A stretch of DNA of 64,000 nucleotides from Tenrec ecaudatus (GCF_050624435.1 NC_134545.1:85836063-85900062), one strand, 5' to 3'. Shown: positions 22,936-35,303, counted from the first letter of the stretch. The notes: generated from the sequence alone by a model not told the origin. Numbers and translations are program-made.

Positions 22936-23094
22936 AGCTGAGAACTAAGGTCTTCTGCAGGAAAGGCTGAGCACAGTGTGGGTGGATTTGGGGAGGATGT
23001 AAGGTGATCATCAGCTTTCCCACAAATTGTTCCTAGATCCAAGCTTAGCCAGGAGGTGGGGTGAGCTGTTTGCCTTCTAAACCAAGAACCAAAC

Positions 23095-23272
23095 CAGCTG
23101 CTATCAAGTGGATTCTTATGTCAGGTGATCTCACGTGGGACTGAGTAAAAATCTCCATGGGGTTTCAGGAGATGATGAGGGCTGGCTCGCTTCTGGGGTG
23201 CCTCTGGGGGAATTCATACTGCCTGCCTTCCACTTAGTAGTCTAGTATCTAACTGAGCAGCCCAGGGACTCC
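23095..23272 (-). repeat. AfroSINE, diverged
   Basis: Antisense with the tracts ctgctatcaagtggattctt, then tctccatggggtttcaggag, then gagcagcccagggactcc at the head end. It is more diverged than its neighbours. Confidence 0.7.
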
Positions 23273-23845
23273 AAGCCACCTCCAGTCCCCTGGGCCCCTT
23301 ATGACTCCCCCAGCTTCTGAACCCCACCCACAGGCACTCTCTCTATGGTCACCTCTGATTCCTGATTCGAGCCTACCCTCTGGGCCTTCACGCTGGTTTG
23401 CCTCCTCCTAGGAGCCCTCTGGGATGGGGGAATTCAGTGCAGTATATCGTGTCCCACCTCACCAGCCTTTGGGAGGGCTCACACCACACACACAGAGAGT
23501 TGAAAATAGATGTGAGTGAATCACTCTGCACTTGACAGAGGACTGGAAAAGGGGGAAGGGACCCTTTTGGTGCAAAGATGTAGCTAGGGAAGCAGCTCTG
23601 GGCTGGAGGGGGGAAGGGGGCAGGCAGTGGTGTGGCTTGAGGGCTGGGTCAGATGCTGGGATGGGTGATTAGAGGTTTGACGGAAACTTTTTAGACAGGA
23701 AATTTCCGTAAGAATAGGAAATAAGAAAGTGGTCTTCCCTCTCTTCCTCCTGGTAGTAAAGAGCTTGGCAGCTCTTTGATAGACAACAGAAGATATATCC
23801 ATTCACACCCAAATAACCAAAAAATAGTGTTTGATTTGAAAGTGA
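23273..23845. other. Intergenic DNA, no gene recognised
   Basis: Nothing supportable in this stretch. Open frames are short and overlapping. Confidence 0.4.
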
Positions 23846-23847
23846 GT

Positions 23848-23930
23848 AAGCATCTTTGGGGATCTTGTTCAAATGCAGATTCTAACCAGTACTTCTGGAA
23901 GGGTGGGGCTAAGCTTTCACAACCAGAACA
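23848..23930 (+). repeat. MER5-like hAT DNA transposon fragment
   Basis: The tract ttggggatcttgttcaaatg, then cagattctaaccagtacttc and gggtggggct, matches the MER5-type non-autonomous hAT core. Old and partial. Confidence 0.55.
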
Positions 23931-24832
23931 AGTTTCCTGGGAAGGAGGTGGGGTGAGGGAGTGGGGAATGCAGGTTTTAAACTTCCACAGTGGGAAAGCT
24001 AATCCTGGGGGGTACAGGCTTGGGCATGGTCTCCAGCCTGCAGTCATGTCTCATTTTCATTTGCCCAAGGAGAGCAGTATTTTCTTAATATTTTCCTTTC
24101 CAGAAATTAATGGCAGGATGCTCTACTGTGTACTCTACAGTAGGCTGTAGGTCTTCTGGCACCCTGTGGCCTGGGTGCTGCCCCTTCGCTGTCACCTGAA
24201 GAATCCCCCTGCAACCCACCCCCCTCTCCCTTGCACCTGTCCCTCCTTCTAAAATCTTCCCCTCCTGGGTGCCTGTTGAGGTGGCTTGGGATGGGACACC
24301 AGCCTAGGTTTTGAACCTAGTTTCTTTTTGTTCGAACCGGGCCAGTCATTTAAAACGTAGGAGCCCATAGTTTCTTGGCCCACACGACAGGGCCAACCAG
24401 CCTGGGTTCAGAGGAGATTAACGAGATAATGTGGATGAAAGCCCTTGTCTTGTCCACAGTGATCCGGGCATAGTGCAAGGTGCCCCGGGGCGCGGGTGAC
24501 CTGGTTTTTCCACTCACCGGGCGGGGTGGAGCTTTCGATCTCTCCCAGCCCTTTCGCCACAGCTACGATCCCTTGGTTTCCCTGAAGCAGAGTCGTCGCG
24601 GCTTCTCGGCTGGGTTCAAAGGGAATCTTTGTGTACTTACGTGGCCTTCTTCCCGCCCCTCCTCGGAGCAGGGCCCTGATTAGCGAGCTGCCGCTTTCCC
24701 TGGCGCCTAACAGTCCGTGGTGCCGGTGCCGCGGTGGGATGGGAGCTGGTGCAGACCCCGCCAGGATGGGTGGAGACCCGAGGGAGCAGGTCTTGGCGGA
24801 GACCCGCCCAAGCCTAGGGGGCCCCTGGCGCC

Positions 24833-24889
<57 letters not shown>

Positions 24890-26690
24890 CCGCGCTTGTG
24901 CACAGGCAACCAGCAAACCTACACACTGACCCCCTCTTTCCTGCGAGAACCCTTGGTCACACACCGTTCGTCTGTCTCCAGCACGTCCCCAGATGGCCAC
25001 GCCTGCCTGCAGCCGCACAGAAGAACTCCGGACCATCGCAGGCTCCTCTCACACGGTCACGGTCTCAGTTGCAAGCGCACTGCCCTCACGTGCGCCCCCC
25101 AGACTCACAGTCCTACCCTTACAAGGCCCTGATTGGGGAGATTGCACCCACAGACTGCCGCTTCTCCCCCTCTGTGTCTCAGGTGGGACATCCTGGGCGC
25201 TTCCTGGGCAACATGGTGGCTTTGAGGTCCTAGGGGAGTGGGGACTGGCTGCCAGGTGGCCTCTGTCAGTCAGCCCACTGGAGGGGGGGGAGGGGCGGGT
25301 CTCTGGAGACCAGACCTTCAAAGGGGCTGGGGCTTTGGTTACACAAATGGAGCAGAACTCCTACTATAGCCAGCTAGGGGTGAAGGGCATGGGCTCCACT
25401 GTCCCTTCCCAGAGCCAGCTCACCTTCGTCTCCACCCAGACGCCAGTGAGGGCGCCTGCTTACTTAGAGGTGCCCCTGGGGGGCTGGTGACAGGCAGGTC
25501 GCCATGTCCCCCCCCTCCTGGCCTCCTGTGAGCTCTGCAGAGAACTGGACAAGTCGATTCTTGGGTCACCCAGAAGTGCCCCACGGAATCCCTAAAGAGT
25601 TTCGGCGCCGGATGGCAGGGGACATACAGAGGTTGCCAGATTGGAAATCTGGAGAAAGTATACAAGGGTGAGAAATGGCTCTTCTCCGGCAGTCTGGCCC
25701 CATGGGATCCAGTGAGCAACATAACAGGCCCCAGGGGACAAGGACACCTGCACCGCCGGCCCCCAGACTGGGGTCTCCCCAAACTAGAGGCCTGGACTCT
25801 TGAAGGCGAAGTTGGAACCCTGGTCTGTCCTGGGGGATGGGTTCTGAAGGTGCCTTTGCAGCAGGAGGATTGGCCGCCCTGACCCTTTCTCTGCTCTGTT
25901 CTGCTCCCGGCTCCAGGCTTGCCTGGCGACTTAGCCCTTCCTGAGAAGGGGAGAGGCGTGGCGCCCTAGCTTTTCTGCCCGCGTTCGGGCTTCCGCGCAA
26001 CCAGAGGCTGAAAGGCGACCTGCAACCCAGGTCCTGGGAGCAGGGGACACAATGCAAGTTGGCTCCTTGAGGCAGCCCCAGGTGGGTCGGGTCTAACCCT
26101 GCGAACTCTGCGCAGTGCAGTGGCGACCGGATCGAGTTGAGTCCTGCAAGGGAAGGGTAAGCGCTGGGCTAACCTGTGGGCGGAGCACTTCCCCTGGGTC
26201 TGGATACACACAGGGATCCAAAGCATGAGAACTTGGACGTAGAAACACACGCTTCCTGGCTCTTGGATGCAAAGAAGAATCTCCTTCTCTGGACTCTGGA
26301 GTCCTGCCACATTCTGGACCCTGCACGAGGTGATGAGTCCAGCTCAGAAAGATGACTGGCCCAGGAGTCAGGGGACTGGAAGGGACCCAACCTGAACCCT
26401 TTCTGCTCTCCCTCACTTGGCCCAGCCCACAGCATCCTGAAGAGCAGTCGCCCACGCTAGGCTAGAGAGAGGTACCCACGTGCTGCTTTGTGTTGAGGAG
26501 AAAGTCCTGTTGGCTCCATCTTGACTCCAGAGTCCCTGTAAGCAGCTCCAGTGAGTTCTCTGCCCTCTCTGGCAGGAACCTGGGGAAAAGATGAGCGACA
26601 CTAACTTGGGGAACTGAGGAGTGGATTACCAATGGAAAAGTTTCAACAAACCGATGCCAAGGACTTTGGGAAGCAGTCACCTTGGGCAAC
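23931..26690. other. Intergenic DNA, CpG-rich in part, no gene recognised
   Basis: CpG-rich between about 24480 and 24830 and again, more weakly, at 25860-26110. No exon, RNA gene or transposable element is recognised. The open frames through 24631-25233 run across the CA repeat and are not gene-like. Confidence 0.4.
24836..24887. repeat. (CA)26 microsatellite
   Basis: A pure 52-base CA run next to CpG-rich DNA. Its purity suggests ongoing slippage. Confidence 0.97.
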
Positions 26691-28285
26691 CCCAGATGGG
26701 GAAAGATTCATGTTTGTCCCCATTTCAGAGAAAGACAACCCTCTGAACGTGGGCACTATGAACAGGGTCATTACGATCACATGCATGGGCCATTTGGCTG
26801 AAGACAATTAAAAAGTCACCGCAGAATATGGAGAGGGAGCCACCCGATACGCAAGCCAGTTTCAGAAAGGGATGTGGAACAAGGGATATCATTGCTGACA
26901 TCAGATGGAGCTTTTATTTATTTGTTTGTTTTTTAATTGGGGACTCGTACAACTCTTTTATTTTCTTTTTAAAATCATTTTATTGGGGCCTCCTACAACT
27001 CTTATCACCATCCATACATCCATCCATTTATTTGTACATTTGTTGCTATCATCATTCTCAAAACATTTTCTTTCTACTTGAGCCTTTGGTATCAGCTTCT
27101 TATTTTCCCCTCTCCCTCATGAACCCTTGATCATTTATAAGTTATGACATTTTTATGTGTTACACTGCTCAATGTCTCCCTTCACCCATGTTTCTGTTGT
27201 CTGTCCCCCAGTGCAAGGGGGGGTTTTATATGTAGATCCTTGTAATTGTTTGCCCCTTTCTCCCCCATCTTCACCTTCCCCTCCTGGTATCTCTACTCTC
27301 ATTATTGGTCCTGAGGGGTTTATGTGTCCTGGATTCTCTGTGTTTCCAGCTTTGATCTGGACCTGTGTGCATCCTCTGGTCTAGCCGGATTTGTAAGGTA
27401 GAATTGGGATCATGATAGTGGGGGTGAGGAAGCATTAAAGAACTAGAGGAAAGTTGTATGTTTCCTGTTGCTATACACTGCACCCTAACTGGTTCATCAT
27501 CTCCCCGTGACCCTTCTGTAAGGGGATGTCCAGTTGCCTACAGATGGGCTTTGGTGCTCCACTCCACCCCCCCGCCCCCATTCACAATGATATGATTTTT
27601 TGTTCTCTGATACCTGATCCTATCGACACCATCAGATGGATCTTGACGGAAAACCAGAAATACATTTAAAAATGTGTTTCATTGGCTGCAAAAAGGCATG
27701 TGACCGCGTGGCTCTAAACAAACTATGGGCAGCACCAAGAATGGGAATTCCAGAACACTTCTTTGTGTTCATGTGGAACCTGTACATAGTTGTTTGTTAG
27801 AACAAGGGAAGACAATGTTGTCAGGGTGTATCCTTCACGACACCTACTTAACTGTATGCTGAACAAATCATCTAAGAAGCTAGCTAGAAAAACAGCTTTA
27901 GGATTAGAGGAAGGCTCTTTCATTTTGATACCCAGGTAAAAAATCTTGAAAGAAGAAGATCAAAGAATACCGCCTTCAGTATGAATTGCAATTCAATGTC
28001 AAGAAAACCAAAATCCTCATACAGGACCAATAGGTAAGTAGATAAATGGAGAAAAGATGATTGAAAGTGTCAAGGATTTCATTTTACTTGAGCCCATAAT
28101 CAATGCCCATGGGAGCAGCAACCAAGAAATCAAATGCTGATTTCATTTCAGTTGAGCAAATCCGCCGCACAAGACCTCTTTCAAGGGTTAAAGGACAAAG
28201 ATGTCACTTTGAGACTCAGATGCTCCCATATTAATTGTTGGATCACAAGTCACTCTAACAAAAAGACCCTGAAGTCAATCACTCA
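26690..28285 (+). mobile_element. RTE-clade LINE, reverse-transcriptase fragment, 5' and 3' truncated
   Basis: In pieces the translation follows the RTE reverse transcriptase. FRKGCGTRDIIADIRW lies at 26861-26908 and CFIGCKKACDRVALNKLW at about 27673. GIPEHFFVFMWNLY follows, then a KKTKIL-like segment near 27990, and QGLKDKDVTL near 28180. There are several in-frame stops and frame changes, so it is dead. It is interrupted by an antisense L1 3' end at 26910-27629 with duplicated CATCAGATGGA. Confidence 0.85.
26910..27629 (-). mobile_element. Poly-A-tailed L1 3' end inserted in an RTE copy
   Basis: Antisense, with cattttattggggcctcctac (the reverse of ...CAATAAAATG) near 26980 and the characteristic catcattctcaaaacatttt and tttctacttgagcctttggt. 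It is flanked by 11-bp duplications CATCAGATGGA (26899-26909 and 27630-27640). Its tail region holds a second, partial 3' end (attggggactcgtacaactc), so the tail is compound. Confidence 0.85.
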
Positions 28286-28880
28286 AATAGGATAGAAGTT
28301 TATTCTTTCCTTGCATCCAGGGCAGAGACATCTATGAAGACATTTAGAAACTGGAGCTAGAGATGCCTCCCAAAGTTGTCTCCATCCTTGCCAGCAGGAA
28401 CAAGAGATTTCAATAATGATACAGTAACAAGGTAAGCGCTGTAAGAAGAAGCCACATCCATTTCACTCAGACCCCTCTGGGGAGAAGTAATACAAAGAAA
28501 GCTGAGGAAATGCACCACTTGGTTGGACAACCAGATGCTCAGGAGAAAGAATGGGTGTGAAGGGACTTTCAAAGTTAGCTACTTCGGGGTGATCAGCGAG
28601 TCTTGTGGCTGTTAGCCCATTGCTTTACTTAAACGGCAGACTGAGTTCTTGCTTGGCGGCGATGTTGTGTGGGAAACGAATTATAATGCACGGACCAAGT
28701 CCGTGGGTTTAGCAGATGCCTGGCACTCAGAGAGAGCACATCCACATCTACTATGGGAGAACTCACTGCTTGCCCAATTAGTTCCCCTGCTCCCTTGTGG
28801 TCAGTCTCATCTTGGTTTTAAAGTAATTCTTGACCTTTTTTTTTTTTTTTTTTACATTTTAAAGAGCACAACATTTTAAA
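28286..28880. other. Intergenic DNA with a T-run, no gene recognised
   Basis: No clear repeat in 28290-28830. A T18 run with ttttaaagagcacaacattt repeated forms lies at about 28837-28890, possibly the tail of an unidentified retroelement. Confidence 0.4.
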
Positions 28881-29345
28881 AAAGAGCACAGTGCCATTCA
28901 TTGTTTTGTTACTGAACTATAAGGTGATCTTGGGGGTTAGTTTTGGTTCATGGTATGAAGAGCATTCCAAGGCAATAGCCTTGGGGAGTTCTGTCATCTT
29001 AACTGGTCCAGAGAGCATGGTCTTTTTATGTATTTATGGAATTTGAGGTTCTGCCTCCCCCCCCCCCACACACACACTTGTTTCTCCCATTTCGCCAGGG
29101 TCCATTTCTTATGGCTCAGATTTGAATGGGTGATAGAGGCAGCTGGGACCCTTCTGGATCCTTTCATCTCACGGTAGGTGAGCCCACGGTCCATGGACCT
29201 TGCGATCTGTCCTGCGCACCAGTTCCTGCTTTGAGTATTTGGTTTCTTTCTTTCTCTTTTGCTCTGGGCGAGTTGAATCCAAGCTCGCCCCCAGTCTTTC
29301 ATCTGACCCCTTCAAGTTCATGACCATTGGGCTAAACCATTTGCT
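28881..29345 (-). repeat. Possible L1 3' UTR-like repeat
   Basis: Sequence such as ccagggtccatttcttatgg and cctgcgcaccagttcctgct has the look of afrotherian L1 untranslated sequence in reverse. I cannot assign it firmly. Confidence 0.3.
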
Positions 29346-29963
29346 GCCTCTGCCTTTGGGCTAAAGAAACTATAATTTACACTGCTCACTGCCCTCCCAC
29401 TGGGAAGACTTCTCCTCTCTGCTGCTCTTCAAAGACAAACCTACAACACAACTATGGCCCATTGCTGGCCGGTCGTGTCATGTTATGCTGCAAACAAGAC
29501 GTGAACGGTTTCTTCTCCGGGCATCTGGTGTTGGGTATTCCACCATGAGGCCGTACGTGTGGTTGGAGGGATGGTGAGATCGTGGTATGAGTTGTAGGGC
29601 TGGGACTAGGATGAGGTCAGTAGTGTACCTAATAGAAGGAAGCGCTCACTCTCAGCAGCTGATCTTGCACTCCCACTGTCTTAAGAGTGGGTGTCTCCTT
29701 AGGAGAGAGGCTCCTAGAATGTGAAATTTAAGGAGGCATCACTCTCAGGGCCATCCAAATGCAAGGTCACTACTGGAGAGTGGGTGCTTCCTTAAATTGT
29801 GGGTCTAACAGGGTACACCTACCTCACTCTCATCTCAGCCCTGGTAAGTAGCCTATGCAGGACATTTACTGATGCCTTATGGCCTACCTGATTCTACTTC
29901 CATTTCATAGCACCTGTCAGGTCCAGCTATGATTCGGTGGATCAAATAACAGCCACCTCCATT
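29346..29963. other. Intergenic DNA, nothing recognised
   Basis: No gene or nameable repeat was seen. Confidence 0.4.
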
Positions 29964-29979
29964 CACCTAGTGATTTCTT

Positions 29980-30133
29980 TTTCTTTATTTTAAATATCAT
30001 TTTATTGGGGGCTTGTACAATTCTTGTCACAATCCATCCATCCATCCATTGTGTCAAGCCCATTTGTACATTTGTTGCCATCATCATTCTCAACACATTT
30101 GCTTTCTACCTGAGCCCTTGCTCTCAGCTCCTC
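29980..30133 (-). mobile_element. Short L1 3' end with perfect 16-bp duplication
   Basis: A 154-bp antisense L1 3' end (atcattttattgggggcttg near 29998). It is flanked by perfect duplications CACCTAGTGATTTCTT at 29964-29979 and 30134-30149. Strongly 5' truncated. Confidence 0.92.
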
Positions 30134-30840
30134 CACCTAGTGATTTCTTATGGACAACTAGTGATTTACAGAAAACTCAGACTACCACCACCCCTTCTTT
30201 AGGTAACTATTTTCCCAAAAACAAACAAACAAACCGCAAAACTCTTGGTTTGTTGCTGTCCCTCCACTGAGGATCTTCTAAAAGTGACATGGAACCTGTT
30301 CCATCTTTATGAATCAATTGTTATCCATACATTTGCCTCTTGTCACTTTCTAGCCATTCACACACAGACATGTGCATCTACAGGTATATCCTTGACACAG
30401 AATACCAAGAGATAACACACCACACAGTCGTGTGACATGTGACTTGCATGGTTCATCTCATGACCTCTCTTGGGCATCTCTCTGTCTCTGTCTTTCTCTG
30501 TCTCTCTAACAGACAGACATTTCTTTTCCCACCATTTAGGAGACCAGAAGTCTGAATTCTGACTGCCAGTTCCGGGAGAAGGCTTCTCTCTCTGTTGGCT
30601 CTGGGGAAGGTCCTTGGGTCCTGTGATCCTTGTGTGACATAACATCTACTGTCTCCCAACTGCATTTTCTTGCTTATTTCTTTATATTGCTCTTTTTATA
30701 TCTTGAAAGAGATTGATTTAAGACACACCTTGTACTAATACTGACTCACTAACATAACAAAGAGAATGCATTCCCAAATTGGGTCAGGATTTACACTGCA
30801 CATTTTGGGGAACACAATTCAATGGAAACATACAACATGC
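30134..30840. other. Intergenic DNA with an old repeat at about 30695-30840
   Basis: The tract ttgggtcaggatttacactg and ttttggggaacacaattcaa resembles a widespread old mammalian repeat whose name I am not sure of. Nothing else is recognised. Confidence 0.4.
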
Positions 30841-30844
30841 ATTC

Positions 30845-33575
30845 TCTTTTTTGTCTGGCTTCTTTTATTTAGCGTGTATATTTTAAGATTTAGTTATGTC
30901 ATTGGTGTGTCAGTACTTCATTTTTTCTGTTATTTCTAGTGGATCCCACTGCGTGAAAATACCACCATTTGCTTAATCCAGTCACCTCTTGGTGGGCATC
31001 TGACTTGCTGCCAATTTTTGATGGTTACAAATAAAACTGCTATAAAAGTTCACGCCCAAGTCTTTAAATAAACGTAGGATCTAATCGTTCTTGGGTAAAT
31101 ACGTAGTAGTGGAATGATATGTACAAGTATCTTCTTAACTTTTATTTATTTTCCAAACATTATATTGTGAATTAAGTGGGGGTTTAAATATCACATAATC
31201 ATTTTTGCATTCAACAACTTGGTAAACCTCCCAATGGCTTGCCCTGTTTCTGCCTCTTCCCCCCCCCATCTCCCCTTCATTCAACTTAACCCCTGTCTAC
31301 CTCTGCCTCAGGGGTCCTCAAACTTTTTAAACATGGGGCCAGTTCACTGTCCCTCACACCCGTTGGAGGGCAGGACTATAGTTTAAAAAAAAAAAACTAT
31401 GAACAAATTCCTATACACACTGCACATATCTTATTTTGAAATAAAAAAACAAAATGGGGCAAAAACAGCCAGTGGGCCAGATAAATGTCCTCGGTGGGCC
31501 GCATGTGGCCCTTGGGGTGTAGTTTGAGGACCCCTGCTCTACCTACTGCTTCCTCTTCCCTCCTTCGCCTCTGCAGACCTGGTAAGCATTAAAATTGGTT
31601 TCTTTGGGTAGAGAAACTGTACTTAATCTTTTTTCTAACAGTGGCTTCATACACTATTTGTCCTTTTGTGTCTGACTAATTTCAGCATACTGTCCTAGGT
31701 CATGAGGTGTTTTGGATTATCATGAGTCTTCAGTAATGTGTAGTATTTCGTTGTGTGTATGTACCAACATCTACTTACGTATTCTTTCACCGATGGCCAT
31801 TGAGGTTGTCTCCATGAGCTTGCTCCTGTGAATAGCGCTGTGAGCAACATTGAGGTTGATGAGCAAATACATTCGTTCATGTTATGCTCTTTAGTTCCAG
31901 GGGGATAGATACCAAGTAGTGTTATTTTGGGGTTCTATGGTATTTCCATTCCCAATTGTTTGGGAAAGCGAGAGCAAACCGCTTTCCACAGTGCCTGGAC
32001 TGTTTTACAGTCCCACCCCAAATTACGAGGGTCCAACATTTCCCTTCACCCTTTCCCACATTTCCTATTTCCTACTTTTCTGAAATTTGCTCCCAATCTG
32101 GGATGAGGCGGTTTGATTTGGTGGCACAGATGCCTAGTGAGCTCAAGCATTTCTTCGTCTGTCCACTGGTCACCTGGTGTCTTCTCTAGTAAGATGTTCA
32201 TGTTCTTTGCCCATTTTAAACGAGTTTTATTGGCATATAATTCAAATATCATGCAGGTTAAGCGTTCAATCACATTAAGAAGAGTTGCACAATCATCATC
32301 ACCATCAATTTCAGGATATTTTCTTCTTTCTTGTATTCATCGTTATTAACTCTCCATTTTCTCCAACCCTAATAATTATCAATCCAGTTATAGTCTCTAT
32401 AGATTTACCTATCCTGGATTTCCTTTACATAAAATCATACAAAACGCAAACCAGAAACAAGCAAAAACAACAATGATGACAAAACAACACAGGGAAAAAC
32501 TTCAATTGAAAAGAAAGCAGAACATATTTAAAAACGGGAGAAAAAAAACTCCAAACATTAAAATGGGTCAAAAAAGACCCGAGGAGCTGCATATTAGCCT
32601 AACTCCTCTGCCGTCATCCACCTTGTGGTGCTCTCTGTCCGATAGCCAGGCTGCTCACATCCCTGGACTGTGGACAGAGGGAATTCACTGGAGCCTTAAT
32701 CCATGTGGGGCCCTGCAAGGGGATCTAGGCCTCTCACTGTCACCTAGAGCCTTCTGTAAACTAGGTGGTCACACTTGGAGCTCTGCTACCATTCCCTACT
32801 TCGGATTTGGATTTCATTGTCTACAATCTTGGCATCGCACAGGCTGGTGTGCTTCTTCCATGTGGACTTAGTTGGCACCTCAGATGGCTGCTGGTTGAGG
32901 ACCAGTCTTTCAGACATGGTGCTTTCGGATAGTCAGGCATCCTTTGGTTTCTTCACCACGCTTTGCTACAGCACCCATATCTTCCGTGGTCGCTCTCGGA
33001 GGGTTAGTATTGTGGAGGACCATGTCACAAGAACGAGTTTTCTTAGATTAGGGGTACAAGTAAGTGTATGAATGAATCCATCCACATTTCTGTGGTTTAT
33101 AGACATCTCTGGTTCACTTCAAAGACATCACTATCATTTTTTTTTTTGAGAAAGAACATTAGATATCAGCCCAAGGACCTTTGCCTATTTTTAATGGATT
33201 CATTCATCTTTTTCTTGTTGAAGTGTTGAAGTTTTCAATAGATTTTTAAGATAGTCTCTTGTCTGATATGTCATTGCTAAAATAGCAACACCCCCCTCCC
33301 CAACCCGCAGTCTGTTTTATCTTTTCATTCTTTTGGTGAAATCTTTTGATGCATGTGAGCTCCTTATTCTGGGAGGTCCCAGTCACCCATCCTGCCTTCT
33401 GCTGTGTGCATGTTTCTCATCATATTTGATAGTGTGTCGATGCCATGCATGAGAGTGAGTCGGCTTGCCTCTTAGTTTTCACTGATCATCTTTATGATGC
33501 TAGGGTTGGCATTCGGGTCTTTAATCCATCTTGCATTCATCATCATTATCTTTTTAATCAAGAAGGTCCTGGAAG
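30845..33575 (-). repeat. Cluster of old L1M fragments, antisense
   Basis: Successive antisense L1 3' UTR and ORF2-end signatures occur. These are ggttacaaataaaactgcta at 31024, gtagtatttcgttgtgtgta at 31739 and gttttattggcatataattc at 32223, with a segment related to the younger L1 3' end (cacaggctggtgtgcttctt) at 32838. A final part has ggtctttaatccatcttgca at 33517. At least two L1 ages are mixed. A hAT element sits inside at 31309-31536. Confidence 0.75.
31309..31536 (+). mobile_element. Non-autonomous hAT transposon (MITE), TIR CAGGGGTCCTCAAAC
   Basis: A 228-bp element with terminal inverted repeats CAGGGGTCCTCAAACT and AGTTTGAGGACCCCTG, complementary over 16 bp. It is flanked by 8-bp duplications CTCTGCCT and CTCTACCT (one mismatch), as hAT transposase makes. 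It is non-coding, with an internal A-run. It lies in an old L1, so it is younger. It resembles hAT families reported from bats and tenrecs. Confidence 0.92.
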
Positions 33576-34316
33576 TTTATTTTGATTTAGTTTTTCTTTC
33601 TGTTGATTTCAGACTTATTTGATGTCGCAGGTCATTGTGCTGAGTCTAACAATGACTGAGATAACTGCCATTTATCCGAGTCCCCAGAGTCACATTTCAC
33701 GTGAACCCTTGAGGCCATTTGTGCGTAAGGAGTGAGTGATGGTCTTGGACAGCCTCAGTAAGAGAGAACATCCTTTGTGACCCCTGTCTCTCTTTCACAC
33801 CCAGAAAGCCCATCTCTACCAAAGAACGTGCATTTCCCCAAGTGCACAGCACTTTCACTTCCCTCTGTGGCCCGCACTCACCATTCCGTCTACGAGAACG
33901 CCTTCTCTTTTAGGGGGCCCTAACCTCACCCTCTATGCCGGGCTTCTGGACTCTCTTCTCCGTGCTCAGCATGCCGATGCAGCGTTCCCTCATCACTCTC
34001 ATCAGAGTACTGATTCACTCGCTTCTCTCTCTCACTAGGCTACGAGCTCCTGGAGGCCACCCTCCAAGTCCTCCTCAATGTCCCGGTCCCTATCGCAGAC
34101 CTGAGCCAGCAGCTGTACATCGTCAGGGGGTGCTAACGGAATTGAACTACTGGGCTGCTTCTACTCCCCACAGACATCAAGGACTTCTTGGGACCAGAGA
34201 TCTAGGAGCACTTTCCTACCCGTATCACACAGCTAGCAGGATCCTGGGAAGCAAGTCTTGGAGATCCAGGCTGTGATTCTCCAAGGCAATCGGGAGTTGA
34301 ACGGGAAGTTCTAAGC
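33576..34316. other. Intergenic DNA, no gene recognised
   Basis: Unique-looking. An open frame at 33935-34276 shows no domain. An L2-like tract (tacgagctcctggaggccac, about 34041) is possible but weak. Confidence 0.4.
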
Positions 34317-34515
34317 CAGCGGTTCTCAACCTGTGGGTCGCAACCTCTTTGAGGGGGGGGGTGTCAAAGGACCCTTTCACAGGGATCACCTGGTTCATAA
34401 TGGTAGCAAAATGTCAGCGATGAAGTAGCAGCTAAAATAATTTTATGGTTGGGGTCACCGCCACATGAGGAACTGTATGAAAGGATCCCGGCAGGAGAAA
34501 GTTTGAGAACCTCTG
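34317..34515 (+). mobile_element. SPIN-type non-autonomous hAT transposon, copy 1
   Basis: Starts cagcggttctcaacctgtgg and ends gtttgagaacctctg, with the internal SPIN signature aataattttatggttggggt and catgaggaactgtatgaaag. About 200 bp, non-coding, with a G9 run near 34351. No 8-bp duplication is readable at its edges (ttctaagc against ccatatgt), so an end may be eroded. Confidence 0.85.
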
Positions 34516-34559
34516 CCATATGTCTTTTGATTTCCATCATTCACCTTGCCTTCAAATAG

Positions 34560-34711
34560 AGAGAGACTTAGATGGCCACGTATGAGCTTTGAAGACCCTA
34601 GCCACTAGGCTACCTTGTCTTTGTGGACTGTCTTATGCCGATTGACCTTGGTGTTCTTTGAGACTATAGTCCTGAACCTCTAGGCCCAACGACTCATTTC
34701 ATCAAGGTATC
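34560..34711 (-). repeat. L1 3' UTR-like fragment
   Basis: Contains tgccgattgaccttggtgtt and gagactatagtcctgaacct, shared with 38810-38870 (tgccaattgaccttggtttc). The two are copies of one repeat, probably an afrotherian L1 untranslated region. Confidence 0.45.
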
Positions 34712-35303
34712 TGGTTGAGGTAGTTAGTTTATTGTGCCAACCTGGCCGATAAACACATGTGGGGTTAATTGAAGGGCTGAGAGATAAATGACTCAGAGAA
34801 CTGCGCCTTTCTTGTCTCTCGCTCTTTGATTATTGGATCAGTGTGAGGCCGCCTTGCTTGTTCTGTGCCTCAACTTGCAAGCAACACTACCTGTGGAACA
34901 CCTATCCCATGGACTGTGTCGCTGTAATTTGAGGTTCCTTCAAGACCTGCTTCACCACACCATTGGAATTTACATCTCTTGAGCTGGGGACTGTCAGGCC
35001 CTGTCCTCTGGCTGACTGTTGGTGACCTGCTTTGTTGTTTGCTGCCTGTGCCCGGATAGCCTGAATTGCTCTACAGAGGACTACCCGGTGGCCCTCACGA
35101 CTTGACGGACTGCCAGTGTCTTACAGCTGTCTCATGGGAGTGAGTTGCACTGAGCCATTTGTACTGCTTCATAATTTAATTAACTGTTTATTTCTTATGT
35201 TATCTATCTATCCGTATAAGCACAAATAAAATTATTAGCATTCTGGTATAAGCACATATAAAATTATTAGCATTCCAGGGAACCCTGTCTAACACACTGG
35301 TTA
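34712..35303 (+). mobile_element. LTR-like fossil repeat, family A copy 1
   Basis: A solo-LTR-sized repeat beginning near gtttattgtgccaacctggc and ending ccctgtctaacaca. Related copies lie at 43270-43803 and 58797-59330. Probably an old ERVL-type LTR. The name is uncertain. Confidence 0.5.

Noticed and set aside
24631-25233. 200-codon open frame across the CA repeat
   Set aside because: It translates the microsatellite as a Thr-His run and has no domain.
27000-27060. CATCCATCC minisatellite
   Set aside because: The short ccatccatcc tracts are part of the L1 3' end and recur in every copy.
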